Notes: generated by a model not told the origin, from the letters alone. Numbered from the stretch's first letter, positions 1-4,795 are shown. The stretch: 8,489 bases of DNA from an uncultured Oscillospiraceae bacterium (GCA_947628265.1 CANQZF010000063.1:1-8489); one strand, 5' to 3'. Made by a program: numbers and translations.

Positions 1-294
1 CTTGCCGCAATAGGGGCACACGGCGTCGTCCAGCTCGTGCATGGTCCCGCAGTAGGGGCACGCCGCCTTCTCCATGGTGCCCATGTCCTCTGGCTCCTCC
101 CGGGACGCAAGCTCCTCGGCGGCGTAGAACTCCATTTTATGGCAATCATCGCAGACGTAGACCTCCACCTCGTAGGCCCCGGCAAGAAGGTTTGGCCAGT
201 CGCCCAGGAAGAACCCGGTCTTCCCCTTTTGAAGCTGTTCCCGGCCCACAAAGCGCATGTGGCCGCCGCAGCGCAGACAAACATTCTTTTCCAT
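1..294 (-). CDS. Double zinc-ribbon protein of unknown function, 3' end missing
   Basis: The first 98 codons of a gene that continues past the left edge. The start is ATG at 294-292, preceded by a strong GGGGGTGA-type ribosome site about seven bases upstream. Two CxxC pairs (C6/C9 and C48/C51) make a first zinc ribbon around a segment with aromatic and glycine residues (GKTGFFLGDWPNLL). A second ribbon begins with two CPYC motifs (C79/C82 and C93/C96), separated by an acidic linker near residues 59-75. No membrane segment or catalytic motif is visible in the part present. The gene lies 22 nt downstream of a T-box terminator (3' arm ends at 323), so its expression should depend on tRNA charging. 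I do not recognise a functional family beyond zinc-ribbon proteins of Firmicutes. Binding of nucleic acid or protein is possible but only inferred. Confidence 0.8.
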   Translation of the reverse strand, partial: MEKNVCLRCGGHMRFVGREQLQKGKTGFFLGDWPNLLAGAYEVEVYVCDDCHKMEFYAAEELASREEPEDMGTMEKAACPYCGTMHELDDAVCPYCGK

Positions 295-315
295 AGCCTC
301 TCACCCCCTTTATAA

Positions 316-349
316 CGAAAAACCCTCTCTCCCCATGGGGGAAAGAGGG
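316..349 (-). terminator. T-box-controlled intrinsic terminator
   Basis: Arms CCCTCTTTCCCC (349-338) and GGGGAGAGAGGG (334-323) pair over 12 bp with one U-G wobble around a CAT loop, and five Ts follow (322-318). The 5' arm is shared with the antiterminator, so termination is the default state when the cognate tRNA is charged. Confidence 0.92.
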
Positions 350-576
350 CGTTAAAACGCGGTACCACCTCTGAACGCGGCGTTCTCGCAAACGCCGCCT
401 CACGGAGTCGAAGACTCCACGCGCTCTATCGGGCGCACCCGTCGAAAGCTACTGGGAAAACCGTTCGCCCCGCCGCTCCGGGCCGTATTCACCTGCCGTT
501 CCCCTCCCCCTTCCACCGGCCGGGGTCTCTCTGCGCGGGATGCCGTCAGGCTACTTGCGCCCTTCATCGCGTTTTC
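323..576 (-). promoter_or_regulatory. T-box riboswitch leader, probable tyrosine specifier (UAC)
   Basis: This leader RNA senses uncharged tRNA. The core T-box sequence TGGTACCGCG is at 367-358. Upstream on the minus strand are an AGAGAG bulge in stem I, a GGTGGAAG distal-loop-like segment, and a specifier loop. The loop is closed by CCTG/CAGG on one side and GGGC/GCCC on the other, with AAGTAG on the 5' side and GAATAC on the 3' side. Reading the codon after GAA gives UAC (487-485), a tyrosine codon. A stem III-like hairpin (GCGGCGTT/AACGCCGC) precedes the antiterminator. AGAGG (372-368) can pair with CCTCT (348-344), which is also the 5' arm of the terminator, so the two states exclude each other. 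T-box identity is nearly certain; the amino acid is a moderate-confidence reading. Confidence 0.93.
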
Positions 577-582
577 CATATG

Positions 583-611
583 ATTTTACGATGGAATTTC
601 CGATTTGTCAA
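583..611 (-). promoter_or_regulatory. Housekeeping promoter of the T-box transcript
   Basis: On the minus strand TTGACA (611-606) is followed by a 17-nt spacer and TAAAAT (588-583). This places the start of transcription near 576, just before stem I of the T-box. The -35 is a perfect match and the -10 has one mismatch. It is back to back with the plus-strand promoter at 644-672, about 32 bp away. Confidence 0.85.
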
Positions 612-643
612 TTCTATTTTTAGTTGAACCTTGCGCATTATTC

Positions 644-672
644 TTGACAGGGGCAGGATTCGGGGGTATAAT
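644..672 (+). promoter_or_regulatory. Consensus promoter of small RNA 1
   Basis: TTGACA at 644-649, a 17-nt spacer and TATAAT at 667-672, both hexamers matching the sigma-A consensus exactly. Predicted transcription start is near 679. Confidence 0.88.
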
Positions 673-678
673 AGTCTC

Positions 679-822
679 AGATAAAGGGTCGCTGCGGTTG
701 ACGCGGCGCCCGGTCATCGACAAGCGGTTTGGCTCCGCAAAGTTTGGGTTTGCAGTTTACCGCAACATACCGTCACGGCAAAAGCAAAAACCGTCACTTG
801 CCAGAGTGGCGGTTTTTGCGTC
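679..822 (+). ncRNA. Predicted structured small RNA 1 (possible antisense regulator)
   Basis: A transcript from the perfect promoter just upstream would be about 140 nt. Near its 5' end GGG...CCC encloses GCTGCG (GTTGA) CGCGGC, a stable hairpin. A second region follows with GCGGTTTGGCTCCGC, whose ends can pair. A weak AT-rich hairpin (GCAAA/TTTGC) comes next and the RNA ends at the long hairpin 784-819. It contains no start codon with a credible ribosome site, so I treat it as noncoding. Its last ~40 nt are antisense to the 3' end of the peptide mRNA on the other strand, as in convergent type I toxin-antitoxin pairs. Existence rests on promoter, structure and exact repetition in module 2; function is inference. 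I could not match it to a known RNA family. Confidence 0.6.
784..819. terminator. Shared terminator-like hairpin of module 1
   Basis: Arms 784-798 (GCAAAAACCGTCACT) and 805-819 (AGTGGCGGTTTTTGC) close a six-base loop. On plus the only non-canonical pair is a U-G wobble; on minus the same position is a C-A mismatch. The T run is inside the 3' arm on plus. On minus, TTTT follows the stem (783-780). It also encodes the last residues of peptide 1. It probably ends both convergent RNAs, though neither side has a classic long U tract. Confidence 0.65.
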
Positions 823-886
823 TATCTTCTTCTACATGTACGGTGAATTTATATCCACGCCAGTAGAAAGTCAATGTAATAGACAC
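794..886 (-). CDS. Small basic peptide 1 (30 aa), toxin-like locus
   Basis: A 30-codon frame with GTG start (886-884) and TGA stop (796-794). AAGGGGGG (901-894) sits seven bases before the start. The N-terminal half alternates nonpolar and polar residues (ITLTF at 3-7, FTVHV at 14-18) around a W9-R10-G11-Y12 centre, suggesting a short beta hairpin or an amphipathic strand rather than a clear transmembrane helix. The C-terminal tail is basic (DRRKNRHSGK), overall charge about +4. The paralogue in module 2 has the same length, start codon, ribosome site and tail, and shares the ITxTF and FTV motifs with synonymous codon changes, which argues for real translation. The frame is too short for standard gene callers. 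Size and layout resemble type I toxins, but lack of an obvious membrane helix is a caution. I do not recognise the family. Confidence 0.6.
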   Translation of the reverse strand: MSITLTFYWRGYKFTVHVEEDRRKNRHSGK

Positions 887-979
887 GGGCTGTCCCCCCT
901 TTCATCAAGGAGAGTGAGCCAAACCGCCGCCGTTTTCTATGAGCCGGGACGCCGCGTTTCCCCGCAGCTTCCCGGCTCA
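887..979 (-). promoter_or_regulatory. Structured 5' leader of peptide 1 mRNA
   Basis: Starting about where transcription should begin (near 974), the leader forms a strong hairpin: GAGCCGGGA pairs with TCCCGGCTC, and inside it GCTGCG pairs with CGCGGC. Then comes GCGGTTTGGCTC, identical to a segment of the opposing small RNA. Closer to the gene, CTCTCCTT (914-907) can pair with the Shine-Dalgarno AAGGGGGG (901-894) across a five-base loop, so the ribosome site is predicted to be hidden. Positions 912-979 are identical to module 2. Confidence 0.65.
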
Positions 980-980
980 T

Positions 981-1009
981 ATTTTACTACTTTTGTCGAA
1001 TTATGTCAA
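981..1009 (-). promoter_or_regulatory. Promoter of peptide 1 mRNA
   Basis: On the minus strand TTGACA (1009-1004), a 17-nt spacer and TAAAAT (986-981). It faces the promoter at 644-672, so the two transcripts converge. Predicted start near 974 gives an mRNA of about 195 nt. Confidence 0.85.
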
Positions 1010-1060
1010 CAAATTATTTGTCCGCTCCAAAACGGACGATTTGATTGGAAAATATACGTC

Positions 1061-1089
1061 TTGACAGGGGCGGGAGCTGGGGGTATAAT
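1061..1089 (+). promoter_or_regulatory. Consensus promoter of small RNA 2
   Basis: TTGACA 1061-1066, 17-nt spacer, TATAAT 1084-1089, perfect hexamers. The spacer differs from copy 1 (GGAGCTG against GGATTCG in its middle) while both hexamers are kept. Confidence 0.88.
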
Positions 1090-1095
1090 AGTCTC

Positions 1096-1228
1096 AGATA
1101 AAGGGTCGCTGCGGTTGACGCGGCGCCCGGTCATCGACAAGCGGTTTGGCTCCGCAAAATGATTATCTTTTGTTTACTATTTAGCAAACGCAAAAATCGT
1201 CACTTGGCGGAGTGGCGGTTTTTGCGTC
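1096..1228 (+). ncRNA. Predicted structured small RNA 2
   Basis: Module 2 counterpart of the RNA at 679-822. The first ~63 nt of the predicted transcript match copy 1 exactly, including the GCTGCG/CGCGGC hairpin and the GCGGTTTGGCTC segment. The middle has changed completely (an AT-rich stretch around 1159-1189) but again offers a weak TTTG/CAAA pairing. It ends at the hairpin 1190-1225, which overlaps the 3' end of peptide gene 2. An ATG at 1159-1161 opens a frame across the repeat, but it lacks a ribosome site and is best ignored. Estimated length is about 130 nt. Noncoding status and antisense role are inferred from layout. Confidence 0.6.
1190..1225. terminator. Shared terminator-like hairpin of module 2
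   Basis: Arms 1190-1204 (GCAAAAATCGTCACT) and 1211-1225 (AGTGGCGGTTTTTGC) with a TGGCGG loop. On plus all 15 positions pair, two of them as U-G wobbles. On minus the same two become C-A mismatches, so the hairpin is better formed in the plus-strand RNA. GTTTG follows on minus as a weak T tract. Confidence 0.6.
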
Positions 1229-1292
1229 TATCCAGGTCTATACGTATCGTGACCGTGAAAAACCACGGATGGAACGTGATCGTGATAGGCAC
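1200..1292 (-). CDS. Small basic peptide 2 (30 aa), paralogue of peptide 1
   Basis: GTG start (1292-1290), TGA stop (1202-1200), 30 codons, with AAGGGGGG (1307-1300) seven bases upstream exactly as in copy 1. The sequence keeps ITITF at 3-7, FTVTIRI at 12-18 and the tail DRRKNRHSAK. The central PWFF makes it more hydrophobic than peptide 1. Against copy 1, I3 is ATC for ATT, T4 ACG for ACA, T6 ACG for ACT, and the FTV motif uses different Thr and Val codons. The tail codons are almost unchanged, possibly because they also form the terminator stem. Net charge is about +4. Same family as peptide 1; function unknown. Confidence 0.6.
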   Translation of the reverse strand: MPITITFHPWFFTVTIRIDLDRRKNRHSAK

Positions 1293-1383
1293 GGGCTATC
1301 CCCCCTTTCGTAAGGGAGTGAGCCAAACCGCCGCCGTTTTCTATGAGCCGGGACGCCGCGTTTCCCCGCAGCTTCCCGGCTCA
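1293..1383 (-). promoter_or_regulatory. Structured 5' leader of peptide 2 mRNA
   Basis: Has the same 5' hairpin as module 1 (positions 1316-1383 are identical to 912-979). The Shine-Dalgarno AAGGGGG (1307-1301) pairs with CTCCCTT (1318-1312) around an ACGA loop. Loop and stem differ in sequence from module 1 but the pairing is kept. Confidence 0.65.
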
Positions 1384-1384
1384 C

Positions 1385-1413
1385 AGTTTACCACCTTTGT
1401 CGAATTATGTCAA
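1385..1413 (-). promoter_or_regulatory. Promoter of peptide 2 mRNA
   Basis: On the minus strand TTGACA (1413-1408), 17-nt spacer, TAAACT (1390-1385). Predicted start near 1378. Confidence 0.82.
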
Positions 1414-1436
1414 CACCCCTCCGGGGGTGTTTTTTT
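1413..1436 (+). terminator. Intrinsic terminator, plus strand
   Basis: ACACCCC (1413-1419) and GGGGGTGT around 1423-1430 form a GC-rich stem with a short TCCG loop, followed by seven Ts (1430-1436). It would stop plus-strand transcription from the modules before it runs antisense into the reductase gene. On minus there is no T run after the stem, so the reductase transcript may read on towards the peptide modules. The T run overlaps the reductase stop codon. Confidence 0.85.
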
Positions 1437-2463
1437 ATACCTGGTCCCTGTGCTCGGCGTAGAATTTCTCGTAGTTTTTGAGGTTATATTCGATGAGGGC
1501 CGGGGTGTCGAGGCCGTAGGGGCAGCGGGAGGCGCAGGCGCGGCAGTGGAGGCAGTCCCGCATCTTCATGGCCTTTTCGTGGAACTCGTCGGTCATGTAC
1601 TGCTGCCAGGGGGAGCGCAGAAGCAGCATGTCGAGGCGGGCCATGGTGAAGATCTCGATATTCGCGGGGCACGGCAGACAGTACCCGCACCCCCGGCAGA
1701 AGGACCCCGCCAGGAGCTTCTTCTCCTTTTCAAGCTCCGCCCGGAGCTCCGGGGTCATGGTGGGCTCGGCGTTCTCCGCGTCTATCCACTCCTTCAGCTG
1801 GTCCTCAAACTGGATGCCCCAGATGGGGACCACATTGTCGAACTGGTTCATGAAGGCCCGGCACAGGGTGACGTTGGTGAGGAGCCCGCCGGCAAGGCCC
1901 TTCATGGCGATGAAGCCCATGTCATGCTCCTTGCATTTTCTCACAAGCTCCAGCTCTTGCTCCCCGGCAAGGTAGCTGAAGGGGAACTGGAGCGTCTCGA
2001 AATTCCCGCTCTCGATGGCGGCGTGGGCAATATTCAAACGGTGGTTTGTGATGCCGATGTGATGGATATACCCCTTTTTCTTAGCCTCCAGCGCGGCGGC
2101 GTAGGGGCCGTCGGGGTCGGCGGGGTCCGGGAGCACGGCGGGGTTGTGGAACTGGAGAAGGTCTATGTAGTCGGTGCGCATCCGCTCCAGGCTCATCTCG
2201 ATGTGGCGCTTGACGGTCTTGTAGTCCCCGCCGCCGGACTTGGTGGCGATGACGATGTCGCTCCGCACGTCCGAGAGGCCCATGCCGATCTTCTCCTCGG
2301 AGTCGGAGTAGGCGTTGGCGGTGTCGAAGAAGTTGATGCCGGCCTCATAAGCCATCCGCAAGAGCCGCGCGCCGTCCTCCTTGGTGCGCCTCTGCACCGG
2401 GAGGGCCCCAAAGGCGGTGCGGGTCACCATGAGTTCGGTCCTTCCAAGGCGTATCTTTTTCAC
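1435..2463 (-). CDS. Aldo-keto reductase with C-terminal 2x[4Fe-4S] ferredoxin-type domain
   Basis: A 342-residue protein. Residues 1 to about 225 form an aldo-keto reductase barrel with the expected tetrad D47, Y52, K75 and H106 (motifs FFDTANAY, ATKSGG, LLQFHNP). The last third carries two cysteine sets: C256, C259, C262, C265 (followed by P) and C304, C307, C310, C314 (followed by P), as for two [4Fe-4S] clusters. The fusion is known in anaerobes and is usually annotated as an aldo/keto reductase or an iron-sulfur oxidoreductase of unknown substrate. It probably passes electrons between a ferredoxin-like partner, NAD(P)H and a carbonyl. The start is GTG at 2463-2461, overlapping the recN stop as GTGA, with AAAGGGG seven bases upstream inside recN; coupled translation is likely. 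No signal peptide, so cytoplasmic. Confidence 0.92.
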   Translation of the reverse strand: MKKIRLGRTELMVTRTAFGALPVQRRTKEDGARLLRMAYEAGINFFDTANAYSDSEEKIGMGLSDVRSDIVIATKSGGGDYKTVKRHIEMSLERMRTDYIDLLQFHNPAVLPDPADPDGPYAAALEAKKKGYIHHIGITNHRLNIAHAAIESGNFETLQFPFSYLAGEQELELVRKCKEHDMGFIAMKGLAGGLLTNVTLCRAFMNQFDNVVPIWGIQFEDQLKEWIDAENAEPTMTPELRAELEKEKKLLAGSFCRGCGYCLPCPANIEIFTMARLDMLLLRSPWQQYMTDEFHEKAMKMRDCLHCRACASRCPYGLDTPALIEYNLKNYEKFYAEHRDQV

Positions 2464-4139
2464 TTTTTTGCCCCTTTCTTGAATTTCTCCGCCGCCTCCA
2501 GCTGCTCCCTGGCGGCCAGAAGCGTGGTTTTCGTGACGTTGTCCCCGCCCGTGAGGCGGGCGATCTCGTTTTGGCGGCCCTCCCCGTCAAGGCGCGTGAC
2601 GCTGGTGTAGGTGCGGCCGCCCTCCACCCGCTTTTCGATGGAGAACTGCTCGTCCGCCATGGCCGCGATCTGGGGTAGGTGGGTGACGCAGATGACCTGC
2701 TTGTCCGCCCCGATGGCGGCCAGCTTCTCCGCCACCCGCTGGGCGGCGATGCCGGAGACGCCGGTGTCGATCTCGTCAAACACCATGGCCCCCACAGTGT
2801 CCGCCCGGGAGAGGACGGTTTTCATAGCCAGCATGATCCGGGAAAGCTCGCCGCCGGAGGCCACTTTCACGATGCGCCCCATGCTCTCCCCGGCGTTGGC
2901 GGCCATGAGGAACCGCACCTCGTCCGCCCCGTCGGGGCCCAGCTCCCGGGGGGTCATCTCCACCGTGAAGCCGGCTCCCGCCATGGAGAGGCTCTTGAGC
3001 TCCCCCTCGATGGCCCGCGCAAGCTCCTCCGCCGCCTTTTTTCGCTTTTCCGTCAGGGCGGCGGCCAGCTTATTGGCCCGGTGCTTGGCCGAGGCCAGAT
3101 CGACCTCCAATTTTTTTATCCGCTCGTCGGAAAATTCGATCTCCTGGAGCTCCTTTTTGGCCCGGTCCAGCGTCTCCAGCGCCGCCTCCTCGCTGCCGCC
3201 GTACTTGCGCATCAGGCGCTTGAGGGTGTCCAGCCGCGCGTCCAGCTCGTCCAGCTCCTCCGGGGAGAATTCAAGCCGGGACTCCATGTCCCGCAGGTCC
3301 TCGGCGGCGTCCTCGGCGGCGTATTTGAGGTCATTGAGCTTCTGGGCCAGCCCTGTCAGCTCCTCAGACCAGCGGGTGGCGTAGCCGATGCCGCCGGCGG
3401 CGGACTCGATGAGGCTCACCGCCCCGTCGGAGCGCTCGGTCCCCCTAAGACACGCGGCGGCGTCCCGCACGGCGTCGGAGAGCCGCCCGGCGCTTTTCAA
3501 AAAGTCCCGGCGCTTTTGCTTCTCCTCGTACTCCCCGGGCGTCAGCCGGGCCCGCTCCAGCTCCTTTATCTGGAAGTTCAGCATATCCACGCGCCGCTCC
3601 CGCTCCCCCTCGTCCATGGCGAGGGCCCGGAGCTCCTCCGAGACAGCCTTATACTCCCGATAAGCCTGTCTGTAGCTTTCCAGCTCCTCCCGGGTGTCGC
3701 CGTACCCGTCCAGGTACGAGAGGTGCCATTTCTCATTCGTAAGCCTCTGCCCGTCGCCCTGGCCGTGGATGTCGATGAGCCGGAGGCCCAGCTCCCGCAG
3801 CTGTACGGCGGAGACGGGGGTCCCGTTTACCCGGCAGGCGCTCTTCCCGTCGTCGGTGATGCGCCGGGTCAGCACAAGCTCGCCCTCATACTCGATGCCG
3901 TTCTCCTCACACCACCCGGCGACCTCCGCGCCGGTGAAGGTGGCCGTGACCAGGGCGCTCCCGGCCCCGGTCCGCACCAGCTCCCGGCTGGTACGCCAGC
4001 CCAGAGACGCCTCCAGCGCGTCGATGACAATGGACTTCCCGGCCCCGGTCTCCCCCGTCAGCACGTTGAGCCCCGGCCCAAATTCAATATCCGCCCGCTC
4101 AACGACGGCAATATTCTCAATGTGGAGCAAATTGAGCAT
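2460..4139 (-). CDS. recN: DNA repair protein RecN
   Basis: A 559-residue SMC-like ATPase that acts on DNA double-strand breaks in recombinational repair. Walker A is GETGAGKS at 29-36. The ABC signature SGGELS is near 428-433 and Walker B VFDEID near 453-458, followed by TGVSG and the conserved VTHLPQ switch. The middle third is rich in E, K, R and L, as expected for the coiled-coil arms. Length is usual for the family. The frame stays open upstream to 4586, but that part translates the repeat-filled gap. I place the start at ATG 4139-4137 because MLNLLHIENIAV is the family N-terminus and GGAGG lies eight bases before it. The stop overlaps the reductase start. recN often follows argR in Clostridia; here a long gap intervenes. 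I see no LexA-like CGAAC-N4-GTTCG box upstream. Confidence 0.97.
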   Translation of the reverse strand: MLNLLHIENIAVVERADIEFGPGLNVLTGETGAGKSIVIDALEASLGWRTSRELVRTGAGSALVTATFTGAEVAGWCEENGIEYEGELVLTRRITDDGKSACRVNGTPVSAVQLRELGLRLIDIHGQGDGQRLTNEKWHLSYLDGYGDTREELESYRQAYREYKAVSEELRALAMDEGERERRVDMLNFQIKELERARLTPGEYEEKQKRRDFLKSAGRLSDAVRDAAACLRGTERSDGAVSLIESAAGGIGYATRWSEELTGLAQKLNDLKYAAEDAAEDLRDMESRLEFSPEELDELDARLDTLKRLMRKYGGSEEAALETLDRAKKELQEIEFSDERIKKLEVDLASAKHRANKLAAALTEKRKKAAEELARAIEGELKSLSMAGAGFTVEMTPRELGPDGADEVRFLMAANAGESMGRIVKVASGGELSRIMLAMKTVLSRADTVGAMVFDEIDTGVSGIAAQRVAEKLAAIGADKQVICVTHLPQIAAMADEQFSIEKRVEGGRTYTSVTRLDGEGRQNEIARLTGGDNVTKTTLLAAREQLEAAEKFKKGAKK

Positions 4140-4200
4140 AAGGAAAGCCTCCAGTTGAAGTAATAGGTAATAGTGAAAAGTGAAGAAGTGGGGGGTGACG
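4140..4200 (-). promoter_or_regulatory. recN upstream region, weak promoter candidate
   Basis: Just before the ribosome site, the minus strand reads TATTACCTATTAC (a small direct repeat), preceded by TTCACTTTTCACT. A -10-like TATTAC is present, but no good -35 sits at 17 nt. Since recN is 743 nt from argR it probably needs its own promoter, and this is the nearest AT-rich candidate. Confidence 0.25.
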
Positions 4201-4242
4201 GCGCAGATGGCGTTGATTTGGGGCGCGGTAGTAGACAGGGGT

Positions 4243-4457
4243 GGGCCGCCGTGGGCGGCGGCCCGTACGGCGTTGTTCGGAGGTGCGGCGGTGGACGGGG
4301 GATGGGCCGGCCAGGTGTCCGGCCCGTACGGGGCATTTGCGCGTTGATTGGGGCACGGATGAAAACTGAGGGACGGGTCGCCGGGGACGGCGACCCCTAC
4401 GGCGTTATAAGGTAGTGCGGCAATAATTGGGGAATGGGCCGCCGTGGGCGGCGGCCC
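4243..4457. repeat. Array of four 22-nt hairpin repeats
   Basis: Perfect inverted repeats at 4243-4264, 4304-4325, 4375-4396 and 4436-4457. All start GGG and end CCC, with arms such as GGGCCGCCG/CGGCGGCCC, and three have a four-base loop. Each is followed by GTACGG or CTACGG. Start-to-start spacing is 61, 71 and 61 bp. The linkers are related (several read GCGTTGATTGGGGC-like or end GGGGAAT-like). Unit 1 and unit 4 hairpins are identical; units 2 and 3 differ in both arms with pairing preserved. This looks like a REP/BIME-type intergenic palindromic repeat. Part of a similar linker (4210-4242) precedes the first hairpin. Confidence 0.85.
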
Positions 4458-4514
4458 GTACGGCGGTGTTTGGAAGCGCACTAGCGAGGCGCGAGGCGCG
4501 CAGCGCCAGCGCCA

Positions 4515-4730
4515 GCGGATATAGACGCTGGTCTGACGATTACCACACGACAAGCACCCAGGCAGCGCGGCAAAGCGTAAACGCAACCTCTACCGTCCAC
4601 CACCAGGGCAGCGGCGCCCGAATTTATAATTCGGGCTTGCGCGGACGTAGACGCTTTTCAATACGACCACATCCGCGCGGATATGGTTCCACCCATAGCC
4701 ATCGTCCACCACTGCGGGAGCCGTCCCGCC
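4515..4730. repeat. Two imperfect direct repeats with embedded palindromes
   Basis: Segment 4515-4547 (GCGGATATAGACGCT...ACCACA) resembles 4641-4671 (GCGGACGTAGACGCT...ACCACA), and GTCCACCAC recurs at 4595-4603 and 4704-4712. Between them is a perfect inverted repeat, GCCCGAATT/AATTCGGGC (4616-4636). A second, GCGGGA/TCCCGC (4714-4729), ends the region. It seems to be a degenerate duplicated unit of noncoding repeat DNA. I see no credible gene on either strand here. Confidence 0.5.
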
Positions 4731-4774
4731 GATACAAAGCACACGCCAACGGTCACAGAGCACCCAACGGGGTT

Positions 4775-4795
4775 CCAAGGGGCAGTGCCCCTTGG
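4775..4795. repeat. 21-nt perfect palindrome
   Basis: CCAAGGGGCA (4775-4784) and TGCCCCTTGG (4786-4795) around a single central base. No T run follows, so this is not a plain terminator. It is the first of three inverted repeats stacked between 4775 and 4876. Confidence 0.8.

Larger units (their letters stand above)
644..1413. repeat. Two tandem copies of a ~360-bp convergent-promoter module
   Basis: Module 1 spans about 644-1009 and module 2 about 1061-1413, offset by 417 bp. Each runs from a plus-strand -35 (TTGACA) to a minus-strand -35 (TGTCAA as read on plus). Two blocks appear identical between copies by eye: 662-741 versus 1079-1158 (80 nt), and 912-979 versus 1316-1383 (68 nt). The stretch between them, which includes the peptide reading frame, has diverged strongly except at the shared hairpin. 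The promoter spacers have also diverged, so this is not simply a fresh duplication. Between the modules (1010-1060) I see only a small inverted repeat (GTCCG 1020-1024 with CGGAC 1033-1037). Confidence 0.9.

Noticed and set aside
978..980. ATG on the minus strand opening a basic frame through the peptide 1 leader
   Set aside because: It touches the -10 hexamer and so lies upstream of the transcription start. It has no ribosome site, and its downstream reading differs completely in module 2.
637..1018. ATTATT on both sides of module 1 as a target-site duplication
   Set aside because: The two sites lie at different distances from the module ends, module 2 has no equivalent, and a 6-bp AT-rich match is easily chance; there is no transposase.
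605..1162. 185-codon plus-strand open frame across module 1
   Set aside because: It translates promoters, hairpins and both repeat copies, starts upstream of the predicted transcription start, and has no ribosome site; an artefact of stop-poor GC-rich repeats.
1159..2610. 483-codon plus-strand open frame
   Set aside because: It runs through module 2 and a plus-strand terminator and is then antisense to the well-supported reductase.
2679..4163. 494-codon plus-strand open frame opposite recN
   Set aside because: Proline, leucine and valine rich shadow of a GC-rich coding strand; recN has all its family motifs.
4243..4457. CRISPR array
   Set aside because: Repeats are short perfect palindromes with unequal, related linkers; no leader or cas genes are present.
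4140..4586. 149-residue N-terminal extension of RecN in the same open frame
   Set aside because: The extension translates the palindromic repeat array; the family N-terminus MLNLLHIENIAV with a ribosome site fixes the start at 4139.
4590..4778. 62-codon minus-strand frame in the argR-recN gap
   Set aside because: It has no convincing ribosome site and crosses imperfect repeats and palindromes; more likely noncoding repeat DNA.
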